NCBI RefSeq assembly: GCF_036322625.1
Contig: NZ_AP027266.1
Span: 2,731,001 to 2,795,000, forward strand
Source: Roseicyclus marinus
Lineage (GTDB): Bacteria; Pseudomonadota; Alphaproteobacteria; Rhodobacterales; Rhodobacteraceae
Direction of reading: 5' to 3'
DNA: 64,000 nt
In this document: positions 1 through 8,389 of the stretch, one piece after another
How positions within the stretch are numbered: position 1 is the first letter of the stretch
How the letters are laid out: every line of letters starts with the position of its first letter
The notes under the pieces: generated by a model
What the model saw: the letters and a program-made list of their open reading frames with translations, nothing else
Database searches by the model: none
Told to the model about the DNA's origin: nothing
Position numbers and translations under genes: made by a program

Positions 1-2079
1 GCCATCGAACGCGGGCTCGTCTTCGGCAACAACGACCGGCCGGGGGTGATGCTGGCCTCGGCCGTGCAGAGCTATGTCAATCGTTATGGCGTGGCGCCGG
101 GCAGACGGGCCGTGATCTTTGCCAACAACACTTCCGCCTATACCGTCGCCGCCGATCTGGCCGCTGCCGGGATCGAGGTGGCGGCGATCATCGACAGCCG
201 CAGCGATGTGCCCGCCGAGGCGCGGGCGGCGGTGCCGGGCCTGCCGATCCGGGTCGGGTATGTCGTGACCACCGCCCATGGCGGCCGCAGCCTGCGCGCG
301 GTGACGGTGGCCCCGCGCGCAGGCGGCGAAGCCGAGCGGCTGGACTGCGACCTGCTGGCGGTTTCGGGCGGGTGGAACCCGGCGGTGCATCTGTTCTCGC
401 AATCGCGCGGAACGCTGCGGTACGACGACAGGCTGGCCAGCTTCCTGCCCGGCGATGCGGCGCAGTCGACCTGCGCGGCGGGCGCTGCGGCAGGCGCGAT
501 GGAGCTTGAGGCGGCACTCGCCTCGGGCGCGGCGGCAGGCGCCAGCGTCGCTGGCGTGACACCGCCCGACACGCCCGCGGCCCCGGATCTTGCCTATGCC
601 GTTACGCCGCTCTGGCGCGTCGAGAGCGCAAGGGGCAAATGCTTTCTCGACCTGCAGAACGACGTGACCGTCGAGGATGTGCATCTGGCGCTGCGCGAAG
701 GCTACGCCACGGTCGAGCATGTCAAGCGCTACACCACGGGCGGCATGGGGCTGGACCAGGGCAAGACCGGCAATATCAACATCACCGGCACCGTGGCGCT
801 GGCGCAGGGCGTACCAATGCAGGCGGTCGGCACCACGACCTTTCGCGCGCCCTACACGCCGGTCTCGTTCGGCGCTGTCGGGGGCTTGCGCGACGGTCCA
901 CTTGCCCTGCCCTATCGCCACACGCCTCTTACGGCGTGGAACATCGCGCAGGGCGCGGTCATGTACGAGGCCGGTGCCCGTTGGCGCAGGCCAGGCTATT
1001 TCCCCCGCCCCGGAGAGGCGATGCAGGATGCCATTGACCGCGAAGCCCGCGCGGTGCGCGAGGGCGTCGGCGTCTATGACGGCTCGCCGCTGGGCACGTT
1101 CGAGATCAAGGGGCGCGACGCGGCCCGGTTTCTCGATCACATCTACACCACGGTGATGTCGACGCTCGCGCAGGGCACTGGGCGCTATGGTCTGATGCTG
1201 AGCGATGACGGGCTGATCTTTGATGACGGGGTCTGTTTCCGCCTCGATGCGCAGCGCTGGATCGTCTCGAGCTCGACCGGCAACGCCGATGCGGTCCATC
1301 GCCATATGGAGATGTTGCTACAAACCGACTTGCGGGACTGGTCGGTCTTTGTCACGCCGGTCACGGCACAATGGGCCAATGCCACGCTCTGCGGCCCGAA
1401 GGCACGCGAGGTTCTGGCCGACCTTGGCACCGATGTCGACCTTTCGCCCGAAGCCTTCCCCTTCATGAGCCTGCGCGACGGCAGGGTCGCCGGGCTCCCC
1501 GCCCGCATCGTGCGGGTCAGTTTCACCGGCGAACTCTCCTTCGAGATCAATGTCGCGCCGCGGCACCTGCCCGCGCTCTGGGACCGGATCATGGCAGCCG
1601 GTGCGCCCCATGGCATCCTGCCCGTCGGATCCGAGGCCAACCATGTGCTGCGGGTCGAAAAGGGCTTTCTGTCGCTGGGGCACGAGGTCGATGGCACCGT
1701 CGATCCTTATGACCTTGGCATGGGCTGGGCCATGTCGCGCAAGAAGCCCGATTACATCGGCAAGCGCGCGGTCGAGATCCGGCGCGCCGCTGGCAAGATG
1801 CGGCACGAACTGGTCGGCATCATCCCCGAGCCCGATGTCCAGATCCCCGAGGGGGCACCTCTGACACCGGGCGGGCACCGACAAGCGAGCGAAGGCTTCG
1901 TCACCGCTTGCGTCAAGAGCGTGGCACAGGATCGCTGGGTCGGCCTTGCGCTGCTGGACAATGGCCATGCCCGCCACGGCGAGATGGCGCATGTGCGCCT
2001 GAAGGGCGACAAGGTGATCGCGGTGCGCATCACGCGGCCCTGCCACTACGATCCCGATGGCGAAAGGCTGAGGTCCTGA
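1..2079 (+). CDS. soxA: Sarcosine oxidase alpha subunit, C-terminal part (5' end outside window)
   Basis: The frame is open from the first base, so the N-terminus lies upstream; about 692 residues are visible of a family near 1000. Heterotetrameric sarcosine oxidase oxidatively demethylates sarcosine to glycine and passes the methyl carbon to tetrahydrofolate, releasing H2O2. The first roughly 200 visible residues look like the end of the FAD/NAD-binding half. The C-terminal half is an aminomethyltransferase (GcvT-like) domain, with the stretches GRYGLMLSDDG, GELSFEIN and VEKGFLSLGHEVDGTVDP. The stop is followed two bases later by the soxG start, so the two are co-transcribed. The usual soxB and soxD genes would lie to the left. 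Identification is confident. Confidence 0.93.
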   Translation, partial: AIERGLVFGNNDRPGVMLASAVQSYVNRYGVAPGRRAVIFANNTSAYTVAADLAAAGIEVAAIIDSRSDVPAEARAAVPGLPIRVGYVVTTAHGGRSLRAVTVAPRAGGEAERLDCDLLAVSGGWNPAVHLFSQSRGTLRYDDRLASFLPGDAAQSTCAAGAAAGAMELEAALASGAAAGASVAGVTPPDTPAAPDLAYAVTPLWRVESARGKCFLDLQNDVTVEDVHLALREGYATVEHVKRYTTGGMGLDQGKTGNINITGTVALAQGVPMQAVGTTTFRAPYTPVSFGAVGGLRDGPLALPYRHTPLTAWNIAQGAVMYEAGARWRRPGYFPRPGEAMQDAIDREARAVREGVGVYDGSPLGTFEIKGRDAARFLDHIYTTVMSTLAQGTGRYGLMLSDDGLIFDDGVCFRLDAQRWIVSSSTGNADAVHRHMEMLLQTDLRDWSVFVTPVTAQWANATLCGPKAREVLADLGTDVDLSPEAFPFMSLRDGRVAGLPARIVRVSFTGELSFEINVAPRHLPALWDRIMAAGAPHGILPVGSEANHVLRVEKGFLSLGHEVDGTVDPYDLGMGWAMSRKKPDYIGKRAVEIRRAAGKMRHELVGIIPEPDVQIPEGAPLTPGGHRQASEGFVTACVKSVAQDRWVGLALLDNGHARHGEMAHVRLKGDKVIAVRITRPCHYDPDGERLRS

Positions 2080-2081
2080 CC

Positions 2082-2579
2082 ATGCCCTATGACGTGACCA
2101 CCACGCGGCTCGACACGCAGGCGCTGTTCGACCTGAAGGGACCAGTGGCCTCGCTGCGCCGCTGGACGGGCCCCGATCTGCCCGCCTTTCCAGACCAGCC
2201 GAATACACGGGTGGATGAAGGGGGCCTGAGCCTGATGTGGATCGGCCCCGATCACTGGCTTCTGCGCGCCCCTCTGTCCGAAGAGGCCGCACTCGAGACC
2301 CGCCTGCGCCCGGCCGAGGCGCCGGCAGATATCTCCATCGTCCGGGTCTCGGACACGTTGGCCTTCTTCCGCCTCACCGGGCCGGAGGTGGGCGAGATCA
2401 TGGCCATCGCCTGCCCGCTCGACCTGCACCCCGCGCGCTTCGGCGCGCAGGCAGCCTGTTTCACGGAAGCCTTCGGACTGAAGGCGCTGGTGACGCGCTG
2501 CGCGGACGGGTTCGATCTGGCCGTCGAGCAAAGCTATGGCGCGCTCTGCGCCGACTACCTTGCACAGGCCATAGCCTAA
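2082..2579 (+). CDS. soxG: Sarcosine oxidase gamma subunit
   Basis: This 165-residue protein begins MPYDVTTTRLD two bases after the soxA stop. It matches the small gamma subunit of heterotetrameric sarcosine oxidase, which packs against the alpha subunit, by its position, its size and the motif WIGPDHWLLRAP. The internal ATG at 2082 was chosen over upstream in-frame codons because those overlap soxA heavily. The gene closes the sox operon; what follows is a decayed Rieske relic on the other strand. Confidence 0.88.
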   Translation: MPYDVTTTRLDTQALFDLKGPVASLRRWTGPDLPAFPDQPNTRVDEGGLSLMWIGPDHWLLRAPLSEEAALETRLRPAEAPADISIVRVSDTLAFFRLTGPEVGEIMAIACPLDLHPARFGAQAACFTEAFGLKALVTRCADGFDLAVEQSYGALCADYLAQAIA

Positions 2580-2870
2580 ACCAGCTTTGGATCCGGAGCT
2601 GTACCATGCCGTCCTGCACGCGCAGCTCGAAGACCTGCATGCGCCGGATGGCGGGCGCGGCCACGGGGTGCCCATCGGCCACATCGAAAGCGCCCTGATG
2701 CAGCGGGCATTCGATCACATGGCCGTCGAAATACCCGTCGCAGAGATATGCACTCCCGTGATTGCAGAGCCGCGGCATGTCGGGTGGTCCATAAGTTTGC
2801 CGGTGCCGGGGCCATATCACGGGCGCCACCGCAGGCAGATACGGCGCCGGAGACGGGAGTGCTCCGTACC
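2580..2870 (-). pseudogene. Rieske [2Fe-2S] ferredoxin relic, 5' truncated
   Basis: One minus-strand frame carries a complete Rieske cluster signature, CNHG followed by CPLHQGAFD, and then a typical ferredoxin tail (GHPVAAPAIRRMQVFELRVQ, then DGMVQLRI). No plausible N-terminal half precedes it: upstream the frame runs into the antisense of the neighbouring gene. No stop follows the natural C-terminus; the frame reads on through the antisense of soxG. I read it as the remains of a small Rieske ferredoxin, perhaps once the electron carrier for the Rieske oxygenase at 5170-6207 (inference). An in-frame start near 2870 giving a short functional protein cannot be excluded. Confidence 0.6.
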
Positions 2871-2951
2871 ATGGGGCCGCCTCATGCCTGCCCCCGTCAC
2901 GTCGACGATAAGCGGCAACGGGCAGGGCTGGCAAGCCCATCGCGGTCACTG

Positions 2952-4046
2952 CTATTTCGGCAGGCCGATATCGCGATCGGGGGCCGCGAACAGCGCCGCC
3001 GCGCAAGGATAATGATCGAGGATCGCCTGCCCCCCCGGCAGCCGTTCGGTATGCAGGCGACCCGCCTCCCAGAGCGGCACGCCGTCCACCTCGATCGTGG
3101 GATCGATCACGTTCCAGCTGATCTCGCCCGGTGCATAGGCGCCGCAGGTGTGGAAATGCAGGATGCGCGGATTGCCAAAGGCCGCCCCACCCCAGCGCTC
3201 CCAGTTCTCGCGCATGTCCCATGGATAGCCACAGCCCGGGTGGATGCCCGCGTGCCATGAATGCACGACATCGCGGTCTATGCCGAAGAGCGCCGCCACC
3301 CGGTCATATTGCGCATTGGCGCGGGCGACATCCGGGGGCGCGCCCTCGAACCCGGTCAGGCGTCCGTTCTGCATCAACGCATGGACAGGGGCGGCAAATT
3401 CCGGTGAATAATCCTGATAGTAGCGCGACCCGGTGCCGGTAAGAAAGCGGATGGCCACCCGCCCCGAAAAGCTATGCGCGGGGACCGGCGTGAAGACCGA
3501 CATCGGAAAGCGCAGCACCGTGGTATCGCCGCCGGACGTCAGGTCCATCTCGGGGTGGCCTTCGATATCGGTGCCCAGCGGACAGGTGACGCGCAGGCTG
3601 CGGGCGCGCGCGAGGGCGGCGTTGACGGCAGCCTTGATCGCAAGAAACGCCCCGTGATGGGCATTGGCAAAGCCCGAGCCGAAGGCGGCGCGCGACAAGG
3701 CGTAACTGACCACGATCGTCTTTTCACTGGGCATCTGCGAGAACCTGAGCTGATCGCCCAGCCGCGCGAGGAACAGGATGATATCCGCCGCCGCCATGCG
3801 CTCCAGCAGATGCGGCGTCAGGACCGGATCATCGGGATTGAACCCCACGTCGACCGTCTCGACCGACAACCCGCAGACCTGCGCGGCACGCGCGACGACA
3901 TCGACCACCTCGGCGTCGAAATAGCCGTGCTCGGGCGGCTCGTAGGCGATCAGCAAGCTGTCGCCGGGCTTTGCGCCGGCGCAATTGCGAAGCAGGTTCA
4001 GCGCGCCCTCTTGCGGTGACATGGCGGACATCGCGGCAGGCTCCAT
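2952..4046 (-). CDS. Aminopeptidase T / NicX-like metal-dependent enzyme
   Basis: This 364-residue protein has the layout of the M29 aminopeptidase-T fold that also includes the ring-cleaving NicX dioxygenase. The C-terminal third holds likely metal ligands in HSWHAGIHPG, then LHFHTCG, and a closing DPTIEVDG strand. The family contains both peptidases and 2,5-dihydroxypyridine dioxygenases, so the substrate cannot be fixed from sequence. It is divergent from the LysR gene and shares an 88-bp promoter region with it that carries an inverted repeat. The context (Rieske oxygenase, sarcosine oxidase) favours a role in breaking down an N-containing compound. Alternative starts exist at Met6 and Met9. 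Confidence 0.6.
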   Translation of the reverse strand: MEPAAMSAMSPQEGALNLLRNCAGAKPGDSLLIAYEPPEHGYFDAEVVDVVARAAQVCGLSVETVDVGFNPDDPVLTPHLLERMAAADIILFLARLGDQLRFSQMPSEKTIVVSYALSRAAFGSGFANAHHGAFLAIKAAVNAALARARSLRVTCPLGTDIEGHPEMDLTSGGDTTVLRFPMSVFTPVPAHSFSGRVAIRFLTGTGSRYYQDYSPEFAAPVHALMQNGRLTGFEGAPPDVARANAQYDRVAALFGIDRDVVHSWHAGIHPGCGYPWDMRENWERWGGAAFGNPRILHFHTCGAYAPGEISWNVIDPTIEVDGVPLWEAGRLHTERLPGGQAILDHYPCAAALFAAPDRDIGLPK

Positions 4047-4107
4047 GCGCGGGAGATCACGCCAACAAGCCTAGATGCGCCACGGGCCGCGATCCTATTT
4101 GATTTCC

Positions 4108-4124
4108 CTAATCCATTGCATTAG
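4108..4124. promoter_or_regulatory. Candidate LysR operator (dyad)
   Basis: CTAAT-N7-ATTAG is a perfect inverted repeat. It lies 10 bp before the lysR start and in the divergent promoter region of the gene at 2952-4046. A similar dyad occurs at 5069-5083. Confidence 0.45.
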
Positions 4125-4134
4125 CGTGACTTAT

Positions 4135-5073
4135 ATGATCATCAACCTGCCCTTTTCCGCCCTGCGCGCCTTCGAGGCGGTCGTGCGACTGTCGGGATTT
4201 TCGGCGGCGGCGATGGAGCTAGGCGTCAGCCAGAGCGCGATCAGCCAGCATGTGAAGGCGCTTGAGGAATGGCTGGGCCAGGATCTGCTGATCCGGGGCG
4301 CACGTCGGTCGCAGCCCACGCGCGAGGGCGAGCAGCTTGCGCGCGCGGTGTCCGACGGGCTGGGCCGGATCTCGGATGTCTGCGCGCAGTTGCGCGACCG
4401 CACCCGGTCCGAGAATACCATCGTCATCAGTTGCCTGCCCGGATTTGCGTTTACATGGCTGTTTCCACGGCTGCTGAATTTCGACACCAACCATCCGCAT
4501 CTGGCAGTGTCCATCGTCACCGACACCGGGCAACATCCGTTCTCGGCCGCCGATGCCGATATCGGCATCCGCTACGGCCTGGGCGACTATCCGGGTTTCC
4601 ATGTGGAGCACCTGATGCATGAAACCCTGACCCCGGTCTGCGCGCCGTCACTGCTGGAGGGGCCGCCGGGCTTGAACGTGCTGGACGATCTGGCCCTGCA
4701 CACGCTGCTGCATGACGAGAATGAAAGCTTCGGCACTGCGGCGCCGACATGGGAGTTCTGGGCGCGCAACTGTGGCCTGAGCCTGCCCAAACCACTGAAA
4801 TCACGGCGGTTCGGGCAATCCAACCTCGTGGTTCAGGCCGCGATCCAGGGGTTGGGCGTGGCCTTGGGACGCAAGCCGCTGGTGATCGACGCGCTGCGCG
4901 ACGTGCGGCTCGTGCGCCCCTTTGCCGAGATCACGCAATCGCCCCTGTCCTACTGGCTGGTGGTGCGCCATGACCGCACCGAGAGCGCGAAGGTGCAGGA
5001 TTTCAGCGCCTGGATCCGCGCCGAGGTTCTGGCCGAGCCGCCCCTGCCCGAACCGGCCCTCCTCAAAAATTAG
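4135..5073 (+). CDS. LysR-family transcriptional regulator (GcvA-like)
   Basis: This 312-residue regulator starts at MIINLPFSALRAFEAV, the classical LysR N-terminus. The winged HTH (residues about 5-60) contains SAAAMELGVSQSAISQHVKA. The rest is a periplasmic-binding-like effector domain with VSIVTDTG and DADIGIRYG, features of the GcvA/AmpR branch. An upstream ATG at 4075 in the same frame was rejected because it adds 20 non-family residues. Its flanks carry two related dyads, suggesting that it regulates the divergent enzyme gene and the downstream Rieske oxygenase. The effector is unknown. Confidence 0.9.
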   Translation: MIINLPFSALRAFEAVVRLSGFSAAAMELGVSQSAISQHVKALEEWLGQDLLIRGARRSQPTREGEQLARAVSDGLGRISDVCAQLRDRTRSENTIVISCLPGFAFTWLFPRLLNFDTNHPHLAVSIVTDTGQHPFSAADADIGIRYGLGDYPGFHVEHLMHETLTPVCAPSLLEGPPGLNVLDDLALHTLLHDENESFGTAAPTWEFWARNCGLSLPKPLKSRRFGQSNLVVQAAIQGLGVALGRKPLVIDALRDVRLVRPFAEITQSPLSYWLVVRHDRTESAKVQDFSAWIRAEVLAEPPLPEPALLKN

Positions 5074-5083
5074 CATGGCTAAT
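5069..5083. promoter_or_regulatory. Candidate LysR operator upstream of the Rieske oxygenase gene
   Basis: ATTAGC-ATG-GCTAAT is a perfect 15-nt dyad and fits T-N11-A. It overlaps the lysR stop codon and lies 87 bp before the oxygenase start. It shares the TTAG/CTAA half-sites with the dyad at 4108-4124. Confidence 0.45.
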
Positions 5084-5169
5084 AACAGCATTATGTCGGG
5101 CCACTGGCATGGCGATCCGCTTTGCGGCAGGATGCCCACCAATTGAGGTCAGCAAGGGAACCCCTTACC

Positions 5170-6207
5170 ATGTATCTGAAGAACTGCTGGTATGTCGCCG
5201 CCTGGAGCTCGGACATCGGCCGGACCCTGAAAGCCGAGACTTTCCTTGGCGAAAACGTGGTGCTTTACCGCAAGCAGGACGGCACCCCCGTCGCGCTCGA
5301 GGATGCCTGCCCGCATCGCAAGCTGCCGCTCTCCTGCGGCAAACTCAAGGGCGAGACGGTGGAATGCGGCTATCACGGGCTGACCTTCGATAGCACGGGA
5401 ACCTGTGTCGCCGCCCCAACGCAGGCCAGCGCGATCCCGCGCCGCGCTGCGGTGAAATCCTACCCGGTGGCGGACCGTCACCGCTTTCTGTGGATCTGGA
5501 TGGGCGACCCGGCGCTGGCCGATCCCGACAAGATCTTCGAGATCCCGAATTTCGACGATCCGAGCTGGGGCAAGACCGATGGCGGGGTGATGGATATCGC
5601 GTGCAATTACCTCTGGGTCTGTGACAACCTGCTCGACCCCAGCCACGTAGCTTGGGTGCATGTGACCTCCTTTGCAGGCGCGGGCACCGATGACGAGCCG
5701 CTGAACCTTGAACGCCATGACAGTGGCGTTGTGGTCTCGCGCTGGATCACGGGAAAACCGCCCTCGCCCTATTACGCAAAGCTGGTACGCTTCGACGGTG
5801 CCTGCGACCGCTTGCAGCATTACGAGATGTGCCTGCCCGCCATCGGCGTGAACAAATCGGTCTACACGCCCGAGGGCACCGGCGGCTACGGTGCCGCACC
5901 CGTGGCGGAGACATTCATCAACATCTCGTATAATTTCATGACCCCGATCGACGCCGACCGGACGCGGTATTTCTGGTTCCAGCACCGCAACGATCATGCC
6001 GACGACAAGGCGATCTCGACCTACATGAATGATGGCGCGCGCATGGCCTTCACCGAGGATCGCGAGGTTCTGGAAAAGGTGCATGAGGGCATGAAACACG
6101 CCACCACGCCCCATATCGACCTGGGGCTTGACGCGGGCGCAAAGAGTTTCCGGCACATGCTCGACCGCGCCATCGCGGCCGAGGCGACGGCGCAGGCCGC
6201 CGAATAA
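5170..6207 (+). CDS. Rieske non-heme iron oxygenase, VanA-like demethylase family
   Basis: This 345-residue oxygenase component has a Rieske [2Fe-2S] site at Cys47-X-His49 and Cys66-X2-His69. The mononuclear iron signature follows as Asn153, Asp156, His159 and His164 (NLLDPSHVAWVH). The N-terminus MYLKNCWYVAAW is typical of vanillate O-demethylase and related aryl O- or N-demethylases. The ATG at 5170 is preceded by AGGGAA, so upstream in-frame ATGs were rejected. No VanB-type reductase is adjacent; the ferredoxin reductase at 17206-18417 and the Rieske relic are the only redox partners in view. With sarcosine oxidase nearby, an N-demethylating role is plausible, but the substrate is unknown. 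Confidence 0.85.
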   Translation: MYLKNCWYVAAWSSDIGRTLKAETFLGENVVLYRKQDGTPVALEDACPHRKLPLSCGKLKGETVECGYHGLTFDSTGTCVAAPTQASAIPRRAAVKSYPVADRHRFLWIWMGDPALADPDKIFEIPNFDDPSWGKTDGGVMDIACNYLWVCDNLLDPSHVAWVHVTSFAGAGTDDEPLNLERHDSGVVVSRWITGKPPSPYYAKLVRFDGACDRLQHYEMCLPAIGVNKSVYTPEGTGGYGAAPVAETFINISYNFMTPIDADRTRYFWFQHRNDHADDKAISTYMNDGARMAFTEDREVLEKVHEGMKHATTPHIDLGLDAGAKSFRHMLDRAIAAEATAQAAE

Positions 6208-6216
6208 CAGCGCGTC

Positions 6217-6954
6217 TCAGGCGGGGGGCAGGCCGGCGAAATCACGCATGTCGGCGGCGGCCTCTTCGGTCGCCAGTGCGAACAGTTCGGTGCCATGCTC
6301 GGGGCGGGCCAGTTCCGACCATGAGCCCACGCGGCCACAGGGAAACTCTGCCCGGTGCTGGTCCGGCGGTCCGTGCCGGTCGCCCGCATGCGCGGCCCGC
6401 CAGGCCGCATCCAGCGCCCTGGGCGCGGGGAGCGGCGCGCGCTCGATACGGCGGTGCAGCGCCTGGGTCATTGCGATTTCCGAAGGGGTGGCGTGCATTC
6501 CCTCCCAGTCGCCGTAAAGCGCAAGACGGTGCGCATTCACGCCCGGATACTCCCACCAGGATCTGATGCGCAGCTCCAGCGGCGCGCTGATCGCAAGCGC
6601 GCGCAGCGGCGCAAGATTGGCACCATGGCCATTCAGAACGTAAAGTCGCCGGAAGCCATGCGTGGCTAACGCCACGATGATGTCAGACACGAGGGCCGTG
6701 AAGGTCGCCTCCGACACCGAGATGGTGCCGGGAAACCCCATGTTGAAGGGTGCGGGCGTATAGGCCACGGGCGGCAGCACGACGGCCCCGGCCCGCTCTG
6801 CCGCGGCCTCGGCCACGGCGGCGGCGCAAAGCGCATCGGTCCCGATCAACCCGATCGGGCCATGTTGTTCCATGGATCCCGTGGGCAGCACCGCGTCGCT
6901 CCGATGGGCAAGGTAGCGCGCCACCTCTTCCCATCCCATCAGGTCCAGCCTCAT
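6217..6954 (-). CDS. Creatininase-family amidohydrolase
   Basis: The protein has 245 residues from MRLDLMGWEEVARYL. Family motifs are LPTGSMEQHGPIGLIGTDA near residue 30, the metal-binding Glu-His region, and VLNGHGAN near residue 110. Members hydrolyse cyclic or linear amides such as creatinine, or act on formamides. The ATG overlaps the stop of the preceding glutathione-transferase-like gene (ATGA), making it the last gene of the leftward hut-associated run. Creatininase would fit a creatine-sarcosine route, but no creatinase is present here, so that link is only suggestive. Confidence 0.82.
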   Translation of the reverse strand: MRLDLMGWEEVARYLAHRSDAVLPTGSMEQHGPIGLIGTDALCAAAVAEAAAERAGAVVLPPVAYTPAPFNMGFPGTISVSEATFTALVSDIIVALATHGFRRLYVLNGHGANLAPLRALAISAPLELRIRSWWEYPGVNAHRLALYGDWEGMHATPSEIAMTQALHRRIERAPLPAPRALDAAWRAAHAGDRHGPPDQHRAEFPCGRVGSWSELARPEHGTELFALATEEAAADMRDFAGLPPA

Positions 6955-7580
6955 GCGTTCCCCGCTTTCGAGGCGACCCAAGCGGCCATCTGAGCGCGAT
7001 ACTCCGCTATCAACGGTGCGCAGGCCGACAGCCCCTCACCCGCCCCCGCCACGGAGGGGCGCGGCAGGCCAAGGGCCAACGCCCCGTCAAGCGCTTCCAG
7101 AACGACCGCGACGGCCCAAAGACCGCAATCGGCAATGCCGGGATGCTGCCCAGCAAGGTAAGGACCGTCATCAGCCAGTCGCTCCAGCGTCTCCAGTTGC
7201 CGCAACAGCGCCGCCCGGAGCGGGTCGGGCACGCGATGCTCTGCGCCCACCAGCGGAAACAGCGCCCGCACCGAGGGCTCAAGCCGCATGTCGATGAAGC
7301 GCGAGAGCGCACGGCTTCGGGCGCGCTCCCTCGGGTCTTGCGGCATCAGCGGCTGGCCTGCGCCGATCTCGTCGAGATATTCGACGATGGCATCGGTCTC
7401 GGCCAGAATGAAGCCGTCCTGCACCAGCGCCGGGATCGTGCCCTGGGGCACGATCGCGCGATAGGCGGCACTGCCATAGCCGCCCGGCGGCGCGATCTCG
7501 GGAAGGTGCAGCCCCTTGAGGGCCAGAGCCAGCCGCAGCTTGCAGCAATAGACGCTGATCGGCGTGGCGTAGAGGACCAT
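6951..7580 (-). CDS. Glutathione S-transferase-like protein
   Basis: About 209 residues begin MVLYATPISVYCCKLRLAL, a thioredoxin-fold N-terminal domain. The cis-proline region QGTIPAL and the glutathione-contact ETDAIVEYLDEI come next, then an all-helical C-terminal domain. The ATG at 7580 lies one base after the permease stop (TGAGATG), which suggests coupling; GTG or ATG codons at 7601 and 7595 are alternatives. It sits in a run with an amino-acid transporter and a creatininase-family enzyme. It could be a maleylpyruvate-isomerase-like or detoxifying GST; the role is not determined. Confidence 0.8.
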   Translation of the reverse strand: MVLYATPISVYCCKLRLALALKGLHLPEIAPPGGYGSAAYRAIVPQGTIPALVQDGFILAETDAIVEYLDEIGAGQPLMPQDPRERARSRALSRFIDMRLEPSVRALFPLVGAEHRVPDPLRAALLRQLETLERLADDGPYLAGQHPGIADCGLWAVAVVLEALDGALALGLPRPSVAGAGEGLSACAPLIAEYRAQMAAWVASKAGNA

Positions 7581-7581
7581 C

Positions 7582-8382
7582 TCAGTTGCGGCCATGAACA
7601 CCCGTTCCCATGCGCCGCTCCATCACCCGCACCCCCCAGGACACCAGCAGGATCAGCGCAAGGTATTCGAGCACGAGGAAAGTGTAGATCTCGAGAGGCC
7701 GAAACTCCGAGAGTGTAAGTTCATTGGCGCGTCGGGTTAGTTCCTGGAACCCGATCACCGAGACCAGCGACGACATCTTGAGAACATAGACATACTGGTT
7801 GCCAAGGGCAGGAAGCACGGCGCGCACCACCTGCGGCAGGATCACCAACCGCATCGTCTGGAACGGTTTCAGCCCAAGGCTGCGCGCGGCCTCGGACTGC
7901 CCGACCTTGATCGATTGCAGGCCGGCGCGAAAGATCTCGGAGGTGAAGGCGCTATCGGAAATCGCAAGGCAGATGAGCCCGGTGACAAAGACGCCGAATT
8001 GAACCCCGGTCAGCGCGGGCAACCCGTAATAGACCCACAGGATCATCACGAGAAGCGGGATAGAACGGAAGAATTCCACATAGACCCGGCTTGCCAGAAA
8101 CAGCCAGCGCCGCTTTGCAATGCCCATCAGCGCGACGGCAAGCCCAATCACGAGAGAGATGAGCATCGCCAGTGTCGAGATCGACACGGTGGCCCAGAAC
8201 CCTTGCAGCAGGAAGGACAGGTTGGCCTGCCCGCGCGCGTCGGAGGGCGACAGGATGTACCAGGCAAAGGTATAGCCGCTGCCCGATCCGCCCATAGCGC
8301 AACCCGACAACGAAAGGACCGCCAGCGCCAGAAGCGCCGGCAGCCGCAGATACGCCCGGACCCCGGGACGAGCCTTGCTCAT
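7582..8382 (-). CDS. Polar amino-acid ABC transporter permease (HisM/GlnP family)
   Basis: This protein of about 266 residues starts MSKARPGVRAYLRLP. It opens with a hydrophobic segment ending in LSLSGC, which looks like a lipobox and is odd for a permease. The transmembrane domain then carries the EAA-type loop EAARSLGLKPFQTMRLVILPQ. The FFRSIPLLVMILW and QYVYVLKMSSLVSVI stretches are typical of the family. The start lies 7 bp after the binding-protein stop. No second permease or ATPase is in the operon, so the ATPase must come from elsewhere. A histidine- or urocanate-related substrate is likely from context only. Confidence 0.85.
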   Translation of the reverse strand: MSKARPGVRAYLRLPALLALAVLSLSGCAMGGSGSGYTFAWYILSPSDARGQANLSFLLQGFWATVSISTLAMLISLVIGLAVALMGIAKRRWLFLASRVYVEFFRSIPLLVMILWVYYGLPALTGVQFGVFVTGLICLAISDSAFTSEIFRAGLQSIKVGQSEAARSLGLKPFQTMRLVILPQVVRAVLPALGNQYVYVLKMSSLVSVIGFQELTRRANELTLSEFRPLEIYTFLVLEYLALILLVSWGVRVMERRMGTGVHGRN

Positions 8383-8389
8383 GCCAGGC

